Shown here piece after piece: positions 47,101 through 54,489 of a stretch of 64,000 nucleotides of DNA (its first letter is position 1; the number at the start of each line of letters is the position of its first letter). Source of the stretch: an uncultured Tenacibaculum sp. (lineage in GTDB: Bacteria > Bacteroidota > Bacteroidia > Flavobacteriales > Flavobacteriaceae); NCBI RefSeq assembly GCF_947499065.1, contig NZ_CANMMT010000002.1, forward strand, positions 619,313-683,312. Reading direction: 5' to 3'. The notes under the pieces were generated by a model, which ran no database searches, had not been told where the DNA came from, and saw only the letters and a list, made by a program, of their open reading frames with translations. The position numbers and the translations under genes were made by a program.

Positions 47101-48485
47101 GGCAAATACACTATTAAAATAATAATTTCTCCAAAGGCTGCACTAGTTCTAATTTTTGAAGCAGAATTATATACTTCTTCATCCATTTGCTCTTGCGAAA
47201 GCTTTTCTCCTGACTTTTTTAATCCTAAATAGTGCAAAGTAGCTTCTACAATAATTACAGAGCCATCTACAATAATTCCAAAATCAATAGCACCTAAACT
47301 CATTAAGTTTCCTGAAACTCCAAAAACATTCATTAAGCTAATTGCAAACAACATTGCCAATGGTATTACTGAGGCTACAATAAGCCCTGCACGCAAATTC
47401 CCTAATAATAACACAAGGATAAATATGACTATCAATGCTCCTTCAATAAGATTTGTTGCAACAGTACTAATTGCTTTATCAACTAGTTTTGTTCTATCTA
47501 AAAATGGTTTAATTGCTACACCTTCTGGCAAACTGTTTTCTATCTGAACAATTCGTTCTTTTACATCTTTGATTACTTTTGAGGAGTTTGCTCCTTTTAA
47601 CATCATTACTATTGCCCCTACGACTTCTCCATCTGCATTTCTAGTCATTGCTCCATAGCGTACCGCATGCCCTAACTGTACTTTACCTATATCTTTTATT
47701 AAAATAGGTGTTCCATTTTCAGCATTTTTTACAACTATACTTTTTATATCTTCTGGTTTATTAATTAAACCTTCACTCCTAATAAAATATGCTTTCGGGT
47801 TTTTATCTATATAAGCTCCTCCTGTATTTTGATTGTTTTTCGCTAATGCTTCATAAACTTCACTAATACTTACATTCAAGGCTTGTAATCGTTCTGGTTG
47901 AATTGCAACTTCATATTGCTTTAAAAAGCCTCCAAAACTACTCACGTCTGCTACGCCTTCTATTCCTAGTAATTGACGTCGAACTATCCAATCCTGAATA
48001 GAACGCAGTTCCATTGCTGAATACTGCTTTTCGAATCCTTTTTTGGCATATAATGTATATTGATATATTTCTCCTAAACCTGTAGTTACTGGTGCCATTT
48101 CTGGAGTTCCTACTCCATCTGGTATTTGATTTTTTGCTTCAACAAGTCGTTCACTTATTTGTTGACGTGCCCAATAGATATCTACGTTATCTTTGAATAC
48201 TACAGTTACTACACTTAGACCAAATCGAGAAAAAGACCTTACTTCTTCTATATTTGGAATACTCGACATGGTTAACTCTATTGGAAAAGTTACTAAACGC
48301 TCTATATCTTGAGCCGATTGTGATGGTGCTGAAGTAATTATTTGCACCTGATTATTAGTAATGTCTGGTACTGCATCTATTGGTAATTGTTTTAATGAAT
48401 ATATTCCCCAACCAATTAATGCAAATACCAAAGCGCCAATAATCAATTTATTTTTAATTGAAAATTTTATGATATTATCTAACAT
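44172..48485 (-). CDS. CzcA-type heavy-metal RND pump fused to a TolC-family outer-membrane factor
   Basis: A 1437-residue fusion. Residues 1-1035 form a full HME-RND pump with 12 membrane helices. Helix 4 has Asp401-FGIIV-Asp407-GSVIIV-Glu414, matching the Co/Zn/Cd proton-relay residues of CzcA and not the Cu/Ag CusA pattern. Residues about 1040-1061 are a signal-peptide-like helix ending ITA-QE, followed by a TolC-like outer-membrane factor (about 1063-1437) with long coiled-coil helices. The internal signal segment explains how the TolC part reaches the periplasm; cleavage there is possible. CzcA-TolC fusions are known in Bacteroidota. Adaptor and P-type ATPase genes follow. Confidence 0.9.
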   Translation of the reverse strand: MLDNIIKFSIKNKLIIGALVFALIGWGIYSLKQLPIDAVPDITNNQVQIITSAPSQSAQDIERLVTFPIELTMSSIPNIEEVRSFSRFGLSVVTVVFKDNVDIYWARQQISERLVEAKNQIPDGVGTPEMAPVTTGLGEIYQYTLYAKKGFEKQYSAMELRSIQDWIVRRQLLGIEGVADVSSFGGFLKQYEVAIQPERLQALNVSISEVYEALAKNNQNTGGAYIDKNPKAYFIRSEGLINKPEDIKSIVVKNAENGTPILIKDIGKVQLGHAVRYGAMTRNADGEVVGAIVMMLKGANSSKVIKDVKERIVQIENSLPEGVAIKPFLDRTKLVDKAISTVATNLIEGALIVIFILVLLLGNLRAGLIVASVIPLAMLFAISLMNVFGVSGNLMSLGAIDFGIIVDGSVIIVEATLHYLGLKKSGEKLSQEQMDEEVYNSASKIRTSAAFGEIIILIVYLPILALVGIEGKMFKPMAMTVSFAILGAFILSLTYVPMMSALILKKTINNKKNISDKIIESIQRAYSPLLELVLNNQKKVIIIAVAIFGLSLFTFSRMGSEFIPSLDEGDLAVQTVVSTGSSLSYTIDVSNKSSELLLKEFPDEIEQIVSRIGSSEIPTDPMPIEASDIIIILKDKDKWTKANTKNELTNKMQKVLEDNMLGVSYGFQQPIQMRFNELMTGARQDVVLKIYGEDLNKLVKYANKLNSIIPEVAGAEDLYVEKVTGLKQIVIDYNRSQLAYYGLNISDVNTAINAAFAGQNAGYVYEGEKRFDLVVRLAKENRDNIEDIRKLYITTPNGVQIPLSNVATINFETGPNQIQRDDAKRRITVGFNVRGRDVASIVAELKQKVNSKIQFDPGYYITYGGTFKNLEEARARLGIAVPVALLLIFLLLYITFKSIKQSILIYTAIPMSAIGGIFALWLRDMPFSISAGIGFIALFGVAVLNGIVLIAEFNRLKKDGLTDLKEIVKKGTSIRLRPVIMTAAVASLGFLPMAISSSAGAEVQKPLATVVIGGLISATLLTLLILPVLYMIFETVKVKKVVLNKAVTVLILLFSVSIITAQEIPQKLTENEAINMVLKKDVLLKKANLNVDKNKAAISGAIALNPTSVQYQDVGIAPGLTEQEWAINQNFGSILSHIQKRKLAKSKLDLAKSLREVSKKETITRVKKLYQEWHYLFGLISLMENQQDNTNQIKSIAKKLHKSGEIGGLENDLTTIQSLGVQSQKNKVYKDFLLVENQLKELLQLTSAIVPATKFPKKKEISIQKDTLSDTFLQALEKSNKVAERSISTAKAIYFPELKAGVINRKTGNNNGYTGFNVGVNIPLSFWSNKAKIKKQKILKEEIAFENESKKIAIKNNFKSLQKQIKYLESELLSIEETKKQAEKFIEKLEIAYKSGEIDAYQYNQSFNAYFQVMQNYLLLINNYNQTVIAYEFYIKE

Positions 48486-48560
48486 TTTTCATTTGTTTAA
48501 TTCTATTTTAATACGATATGTTCCCGATTTATCTATAAATCCGGTATAGCAGATTTTAAC

Positions 48561-48576
48561 TCTTGTAAATACAAGA
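48561..48576. promoter_or_regulatory. Inverted repeat upstream of the CzcA-TolC gene
   Basis: Perfect 7-bp arms TCTTGTA / TACAAGA with a 2-nt spacer lie 76 bp before the pump start codon and 32 bp after the small His-rich gene. No T-run follows on the minus strand. It is a candidate operator for a metal regulator. Confidence 0.35.
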
Positions 48577-48607
48577 ATTATAAACTGTTAAACTTTAAAA
48601 TGTTGAA

Positions 48608-48949
48608 TTAAACCCTAGGAGGTTGGAAAAGTTCATCTAAATAATTAGATGCTTTTAAATGTTTGCTAAAAAGTATTTTCTTTTTTGCTTGAAGTGGTTT
48701 TACAAATAAATAATTAAATTCTTTTGTAATAATAGCATTAGATATTCCTAATAAAATACAGTGATGATGATGTTCTTTATTTCTTTCTTCTTCTGTGTCG
48801 TTTTCATGGTGAGAATCGTGATGTGCACTATCCATAGCTCCAATATGACTTTCTGTAACATCTTCATCAAAAATAATAGCATCTGTATGTGCTTGTACTG
48901 ATGGTACAAACAATATTAAGATTAACATTATGATACTAATATTTTTCAA
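48608..48949 (-). CDS. Small exported His-rich protein of the metal cluster
   Basis: A 113-residue protein with a signal peptide (about 1-20, cleavage near VQAH). The mature part is loaded with His, Asp and Glu (HHDSHHENDTEEE, then EHHHHC), giving an obvious site for divalent metals. The C-terminus ends LFQPPRV. I recognise no named domain. Similar small proteins with a Pro-Pro tail occur before efflux or TonB genes in this phylum. The position as first gene of the efflux cluster suggests a periplasmic metal buffer or sensor; this is inference. A comparable protein is encoded at 61355-61684. Confidence 0.7.
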   Translation of the reverse strand: MKNISIIMLILILFVPSVQAHTDAIIFDEDVTESHIGAMDSAHHDSHHENDTEEERNKEHHHHCILLGISNAIITKEFNYLFVKPLQAKKKILFSKHLKASNYLDELFQPPRV

Positions 48950-49036
48950 GCTGAATCTTTTAGACTAAAAACAAAATTATAAAAAAATATAATAATTCCT
49001 TTCTAAAAAGCTATTTAAGTTCTTTTCTAACTAATA

Positions 49037-49074
49037 GAAAAACCTGCTTTCTTTAAAAAGAATGTAGGTTTTTC
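49037..49074 (-). terminator. Terminator after the outer-membrane receptor gene
   Basis: The outer stem GAAAAACCT / AGGTTTTTC and inner TTCTT / AAGAA form a hairpin 11 bp after the receptor stop, with T residues on the minus-strand 3' side. Confidence 0.65.
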
Positions 49075-49084
49075 ACTAATAATA

Positions 49085-51475
49085 TTAATATCTATTACTT
49101 CTTTTAGCACTTCTATTTCTATCAGAAGGTTTTTGATTGAATTTATACACAAAACTCAATGAAAATCGTTGAGCATTCCTACTTCTATCTTGGTAAATTG
49201 AAAAATTATTACCTATGATTTCTTCTCTAGACCTTCTTGTATCTAAAGCATTATAAACATTAAAAATTAAACTTCCTTTATTATTGAATATACTTTTTTG
49301 TAAACCAAAATTTAAATTTGTTATAGGTTTTGATTTAGTTTGTGCGTTACGTTCTTCTCCTTGATGAAAAACTCGTGTTTGTAACCTTAATGTTTTAAAT
49401 GGTCTTAAATTCATTGTCAAATTGGTAAACCATGTATTACTAGAAAAATCAGCTACTTGATTATTTAATATACCTTTTTGTTGAAATCTATAAGCATTAA
49501 AATCTCCTGAAAAGCGTAACCATTTTAATGGATTATAAGAAGCTGACAACTCTACTCCATAACGTTTTTCATTATCTAAATTTACTGGTGACTGAATAAA
49601 AACACCTTCATTATTTTGTACTGTTTCGTATTGAAATGCATTATTGGTATCTGAATAATAAACAGAAGGATTCAACTGGAATTTATTTCCTCTATACATT
49701 ATCGAAAGTTCTATTGCATCTGTAAATGATGGCCTTAACGCTGGATTTCCTGTAAACCTAGAAGTAAAATCTTTTAATTGAAAAAATGGATTTAATTGCC
49801 ATAATGATGGACGTCCAATTCTTTTACTATAATTGATTTGTCCACTTAAGTTTTCTTTAAATTCATAACCTAAAGTAGCTGATGGAAATAAGTTTGTATA
49901 TGTATCTTTTAAATTTAACGTAACATCTGAGGCGTCAATATCAATTTTAGTGTTTTCTATTCTCAACCCTAACTGATAATTTATTTTTCCTTTTTTTGAA
50001 TTTATTTGCGCGTAGCTAGACAATATTTTTTCTTTATAATCTAATTGATTATTAATGTTATCTATTATTTCAAATTGACCATTGATTAATTCTTCAGCTA
50101 AAAACTCATTTGTAATAGTTCTATTCTCAAACTTCGCTCCTATTTCTAAATTTGTTTGCTCACTTAATGGTGTTGTAAAATCTGATTGAATTACAATATC
50201 ATCTGTACTTCCCTTTCCTTTAGTTTGTATTGTTGTTTGAGCAATAGTAGTTGTAGGAAATTTTTCATCTGTTTGTAAATGCCAATCTTTTTCACTATTC
50301 CAAAAATCATATTGAAAATCGATTGTTAGTTTTTGTCCTTTTTTAGCAAAGTTTTTTGTGTAATTTGCTTCTAATTGATTGTAATCTCTTTCTTCTACAG
50401 AGTTACCAATAGTTTGTAAGGATTGTGCTAAAACTCCAGAGTTAGAAAAATCAAAGAATAAGTTAGTTACATCAGTATCTTTAGTTTCGTTTCTATAATA
50501 AGCTATGGTAACTGTATTTTTATCATTTATATAATAGTCGGTACCAAAATAAAACAACTGTCCATCATCATGCCTATCTTCATCTTCACTTTGATTTAAA
50601 AAAGTAGTTACATTATTATCTGTAGTAGTTTGTTTCTTAAAATACTCTCCTTCATAATCAGTATATCTAATTCCTAAATTTGTAAAAAAATTGAATTTAT
50701 CCGCTTTATAATTTAAATTCCCTATTGCTCTATAATCATCTGGAATCCCAGCAACTAAACGTACTTGACCATTTAATCCTGATTTTCTATTCTTTTTAAG
50801 TATAATATTAATAATTCCTGCTGAACCTGATGCATCATATTTTGCTGATGGATTGGTAATTACTTCTATACTTTCTATAACATCTGCTGACAATTGCTCC
50901 AATGCTTGCGATTGCGATAAAGCTGAACGTCTTCCATTAATCATTACCTGTACATTCGCATTTCCTCTTAAACTTACTGTTCCAGTTGGACTTACATTTA
51001 CTGAAGGTACATTACTTAATACATCAGAGGCAGACCCACTTTGCGAGGTAATATCTTTTCCTACTCTAAATACTTTTTTACCTAATTTTAACGACACTTC
51101 TGATGTTTCCGCTTTAACTACTACTTCATCAAGTGTTTTAGTATCTTCTTTAATTGTAATACTTCCTAAGTTAACTATACTTTGCTCTTTTGTTATTTTT
51201 ACTTTTCTCTCAACAGTTACAAAACCTATGTATTCAATTTCTAAATTATAATCACCAACCTTTACTTTAGAGAACGTAAATTCCCCTTTATCATTGGTTA
51301 CAACTCCTTCTATTAAATTATTAGTAGCATCTTTAAGTACAACTGTTGCATACGGTAACGTTTCATTTGAAGCATCTATAACTTTTCCTAAAATTTTTCT
51401 ATTGCTAGATTGTTTTTGAGCTACTACTGAAATACTAAAAAGTAAACAGAAGAATAGATTCATAAGTGGTTTCAT
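49085..51475 (-). CDS. Outer-membrane beta-barrel receptor (TonB-dependent type, CarboxypepD_reg + OMP_b-brl_3)
   Basis: A 796-residue outer-membrane protein. A signal peptide ends near VVAQ. A carboxypeptidase-regulatory-like domain follows (about 22-110; GKVIDASNETLPYATVVLKD), then a plug domain (about 115-225; SVNVSPTGTVSLRGNANVQVMINGRR), then a 14-strand OMP_b-brl_3 barrel to the C-terminus. The family is TonB receptor-like but often lacks a partner SusD, as here. The ligand is unknown. The location between the metal cluster and a LytS/LytTR pair, which is divergent from it, makes it a candidate target of that regulator. Confidence 0.85.
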   Translation of the reverse strand: MKPLMNLFFCLLFSISVVAQKQSSNRKILGKVIDASNETLPYATVVLKDATNNLIEGVVTNDKGEFTFSKVKVGDYNLEIEYIGFVTVERKVKITKEQSIVNLGSITIKEDTKTLDEVVVKAETSEVSLKLGKKVFRVGKDITSQSGSASDVLSNVPSVNVSPTGTVSLRGNANVQVMINGRRSALSQSQALEQLSADVIESIEVITNPSAKYDASGSAGIINIILKKNRKSGLNGQVRLVAGIPDDYRAIGNLNYKADKFNFFTNLGIRYTDYEGEYFKKQTTTDNNVTTFLNQSEDEDRHDDGQLFYFGTDYYINDKNTVTIAYYRNETKDTDVTNLFFDFSNSGVLAQSLQTIGNSVEERDYNQLEANYTKNFAKKGQKLTIDFQYDFWNSEKDWHLQTDEKFPTTTIAQTTIQTKGKGSTDDIVIQSDFTTPLSEQTNLEIGAKFENRTITNEFLAEELINGQFEIIDNINNQLDYKEKILSSYAQINSKKGKINYQLGLRIENTKIDIDASDVTLNLKDTYTNLFPSATLGYEFKENLSGQINYSKRIGRPSLWQLNPFFQLKDFTSRFTGNPALRPSFTDAIELSIMYRGNKFQLNPSVYYSDTNNAFQYETVQNNEGVFIQSPVNLDNEKRYGVELSASYNPLKWLRFSGDFNAYRFQQKGILNNQVADFSSNTWFTNLTMNLRPFKTLRLQTRVFHQGEERNAQTKSKPITNLNFGLQKSIFNNKGSLIFNVYNALDTRRSREEIIGNNFSIYQDRSRNAQRFSLSFVYKFNQKPSDRNRSAKRSNRY

Positions 51476-51616
51476 ATTTTGTGAGTTTTAATTTTCATCA
51501 AAAATGAATAGAAAATTCTCCCTTTTCATTTAAAACTATGTGAACTGCTCTAACAATTTGCAAACTGCTCTAAAAACACTTTTATTTCGTTTACTTTTAC
51601 CTTACAATTAATATTC

Positions 51617-53317
51617 ATGAAAAAACTATTCTATCTCATCCTTTTGTTATCTAGTATCTCTTGTAAATATGAATTCAAAAGATATAAGCATAGAGACAAG
51701 ATGTATAAAATTCAAAGAAGTTTTTTATTCAAAACTGGAGACAATCCGTTATGGGCTACAAAAGATTTTGATGATAGTAATTGGAATATTGAAAATAAAG
51801 TTCCTGAAGGAGATGATATTTTTTGGACTAGAAAAATAATTAATATAACAGAAGTTCCTGATTCTCTACAATTAATAGGTATAAATATCAATGCTTTTGG
51901 AGCATATGAAGTGTTTTGGGATGGTGTTTTAATAGGTAGAAATGGAGAACCTGGAAATGAATTAAACAATGAAAAAACAGGAAGAACGACAGATAAATAT
52001 CTAATTCCAAACAACTTACTTGAATTAGGAAACCACACTTTAGCCTTACGAATGTCGCAACTTTACGAAAAAGGAGCTCCTCGTGGAATTTATATATACA
52101 TAAAAGATTATAACGAACTAGTTACCGATAAGTTAAAAGATACTATTTATATCAATATTTTGGCTGGAGCATTTTTACTGGCCACTATTTACTATTTCTT
52201 TTTATACATAAGTGATAGGAAGCAATACACAATGTTGTTATTTAGTATTTCTAGCTTTTTATTTTTCTTACTAATTATACTAGAATATATTAAGTTTTAC
52301 ATTCCAATACACTATTCACATTTTGTTTTACGTTTAGAAGCTATTGGTTATTTAACTTTATTCATATCCTTTATAGTTCCTTATTATTTTTCTGTACAGT
52401 TCACTTTTCCTTTCCGAAAATGGTTTTTCTTAGCATATAGTATTTTTCTAATATGGATTCATCAGTATTACTCACATTCATATGATCATACAGCTTTATT
52501 TTTAGCTCAGATGATGTGGCTCTCTTCTACTCTAATTATCTGTTACGCTATATACAAAAAACAGAAAGCCGCTATTGTTGTTTTGTTTGGTTTATTATTG
52601 AGTTTTACTGTATATAAAATATCCATTTTCGATGTAAGCTTATTTGTAAGTTTTGCTATTATTTCTTTATGTATGTTTTATATATTATCAATAAAACTAA
52701 AAGAGCAAAGACTCGCTTTTGAACATACAATAGCAGAATCTACCAGATTAAAATATGAATTATTAAAAAAGAAAATACAGCCTCATTTTTTAATGAATAC
52801 CTTAACTTCTTTAATCGATTGGGTTGAAGAAGCTCCTGATAAAGGCGTTGAATTTATTGAAGCTTTAGCAGGCGAGTTTGATTTATTAAATCAAGTAGAA
52901 AATGAAACTTTAATTCCAATTTCTCAAGAAATAAAGCTATGTAAAAGTCATTTGAATATTATGAGGTATAGGAAAGAAATAGAATACCTTTGGGAAGATG
53001 AAGGTGTTTTAAATGATGATTCTCAAACCATTCCTCCTGCTATTATTCATACTTTACTTGAAAATAGTATTACACATTGCTTACCTCTTAAAAACAACTC
53101 AATGCGTTTTAAATTGGTCGTAGAAACAAGTGATAATAAACAAAAATATACCTTTCTAACCTATGCTAAAGTTAGAAGCTCTCAAAAAGATAGATCAGAC
53201 GGAACTGGTTTTAAATATATCAAAGCACGTTTAACCGAAAGTTATAAAAATAATTGGAGCTTTAGTTCTGAGCCTACTGAAAATGGATGGAAAAATGTAA
53301 TAACGATTATAAAATAG
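51617..53317 (+). CDS. LytS-like sensor histidine kinase with extracytoplasmic sensor and 7TM region
   Basis: A 566-residue membrane kinase. A lipobox-like SISC follows the first hydrophobic segment. The periplasmic part (about 18-165) looks like a jelly-roll/galactose-binding-like sensor (DFDDSNWNIENKVPEG, NAFGAYEVFWDGVLIG). Seven membrane helices (about 180-355) follow, then a His_kinase domain with phosphoacceptor His390 (IQPHFLMNTLTSL) and an ATPase domain with HTLLENSITHC. The layout resembles 7TMR-DISM kinases. It is followed 3 bp later by its LytTR response regulator. The signal is unknown. Confidence 0.87.
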   Translation: MKKLFYLILLLSSISCKYEFKRYKHRDKMYKIQRSFLFKTGDNPLWATKDFDDSNWNIENKVPEGDDIFWTRKIINITEVPDSLQLIGININAFGAYEVFWDGVLIGRNGEPGNELNNEKTGRTTDKYLIPNNLLELGNHTLALRMSQLYEKGAPRGIYIYIKDYNELVTDKLKDTIYINILAGAFLLATIYYFFLYISDRKQYTMLLFSISSFLFFLLIILEYIKFYIPIHYSHFVLRLEAIGYLTLFISFIVPYYFSVQFTFPFRKWFFLAYSIFLIWIHQYYSHSYDHTALFLAQMMWLSSTLIICYAIYKKQKAAIVVLFGLLLSFTVYKISIFDVSLFVSFAIISLCMFYILSIKLKEQRLAFEHTIAESTRLKYELLKKKIQPHFLMNTLTSLIDWVEEAPDKGVEFIEALAGEFDLLNQVENETLIPISQEIKLCKSHLNIMRYRKEIEYLWEDEGVLNDDSQTIPPAIIHTLLENSITHCLPLKNNSMRFKLVVETSDNKQKYTFLTYAKVRSSQKDRSDGTGFKYIKARLTESYKNNWSFSSEPTENGWKNVITIIK

Positions 53318-53320
53318 CTT

Positions 53321-54019
53321 ATGAAAATTTTAATTATTGAAGATGAAGCTCGTATTGCTAAAAGAGTGGAACGTATGACCAAAGAGTTCTTTTTAAATAC
53401 ACTTCAAGAATTAACTTGTATACATTCCTTAACAGAAGGCATAGAACATATTCAAAACAATCAATTAGACTTATTATTACTTGATTTAAACCTGAACGGT
53501 GAAAGTGGTTTTGACGTACTAAAAAATAGTGTTTCAGAATCTTTTCATACCATTATTATTTCAGCCAATAAACATCAGGCACTAACCGCTTTTGAATATG
53601 GGGTTTTAGATTTTGTTCCTAAACCTTTTAATAAAGCAAGGTTAGAACAAGCTTTTAATAGAATTATACGAAAAGAAGAAGTAACTACAGAAAATCTTCA
53701 ATATTTAGCTATTAAAAAACGTACTGGAGTGCAATTAATAGATATTAAAAATGTACGATATATCAAAGGTGCAGGCGTGTATACCGAAGTGTTTTTATCA
53801 AACAATCAGAAAGAATTACACGACAAATCTTTAGAAAAACTTTCTCAATTATTACCAGAATCTTTTCAACGTATTCATAAATCATATCTAGTAAAAATTA
53901 CTGAAATCAAAGAAATTATTGTACAAACTGGTAGTAAATATTCTGTTGAATTAAATAACGGCGAAATTCTCCCCGTTGGTAGAACTAAGTATAAAGAATT
54001 GAAAAAACTATTTTTATAA
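53321..54019 (+). CDS. LytTR-family response regulator
   Basis: The 232-residue regulator has a receiver domain (1-120) with acidic pocket IIEDEAR, phosphoacceptor Asp55 in LLLLDLNLNG, and Lys in FVPKPF. A LytTR DNA-binding domain (about 130-232) follows, with YIKGAGVYTEVFL and FQRIHKSYLVKITEI. It is the cognate partner of the kinase 3 bp upstream. LytTR regulators bind direct repeats upstream of targets. The adjacent divergent receptor gene (49085-51475) is a reasonable candidate, but I did not identify a clear repeat. Confidence 0.92.
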   Translation: MKILIIEDEARIAKRVERMTKEFFLNTLQELTCIHSLTEGIEHIQNNQLDLLLLDLNLNGESGFDVLKNSVSESFHTIIISANKHQALTAFEYGVLDFVPKPFNKARLEQAFNRIIRKEEVTTENLQYLAIKKRTGVQLIDIKNVRYIKGAGVYTEVFLSNNQKELHDKSLEKLSQLLPESFQRIHKSYLVKITEIKEIIVQTGSKYSVELNNGEILPVGRTKYKELKKLFL

Positions 54020-54049
54020 AAAAAGGTTGAAAATTTATTTTTTCAACCT
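54017..54049 (-). terminator. Terminator overlapping the 3' end of the thioesterase gene
   Basis: The stem AGGTTGAAAA / TTTTCAACCT is followed by a T-run on the minus strand. The hairpin includes the last codons of the thioesterase gene; on the plus strand it may also help end the LytTR transcript. Confidence 0.7.
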
Positions 54050-54424
54050 GTCTTTAGTGTATTCTATTTTTGTTTTTCCGTGGGCTATTGGACTTCCATC
54101 TTCATCTAAACTAACCATAACTATTTTATCAATAGCAATAATAGTTTTATGAGTAATCTTATTACGTACTTCACAATTTAAAGTAATTGATGATCTTCCA
54201 AATTTTACAACTTCAATACCAATTTCTATTATATCTCCTTTTTTAGCTGAGCTTACAAAATCTATTTCAGACATAAACTTTGTTACTGTTTTAGGAATTT
54301 CTAATTGAATAATAGCATATAAAGCTACTTCCTCGTCAATCCATTGTAACAATCGCCCTCCAAATAAAGTTCCATTTGGATTTAAATCTTCTGGTTTTAC
54401 CCATTTTCTAGTGTGAAATCTCAT
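54035..54424 (-). CDS. Acyl-CoA thioesterase (hotdog fold)
   Basis: A 129-residue single hotdog domain of the YciA/ACOT type. The motif DLNPNGTLFGGRLLQWIDEEVALYA (about 14-38) carries the catalytic Asp and the Gly-rich turn. A later strand (EIDFVSSAKKGDIIEIGIEVVKFGRSS) and VSLDEDGSPI near the end support this. It hydrolyses acyl-CoA; preferred chain length is unknown. It is cytoplasmic. The gene is alone on the minus strand between the LytTR regulator and the VWA membrane protein. Confidence 0.88.
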   Translation of the reverse strand: MRFHTRKWVKPEDLNPNGTLFGGRLLQWIDEEVALYAIIQLEIPKTVTKFMSEIDFVSSAKKGDIIEIGIEVVKFGRSSITLNCEVRNKITHKTIIAIDKIVMVSLDEDGSPIAHGKTKIEYTKDRLKK

Positions 54425-54489
54425 ATATTTTATTTTACTACAAATTTCAATATTTAGGTCTTGTTAACCTATCAAACATCATTTGTTTT

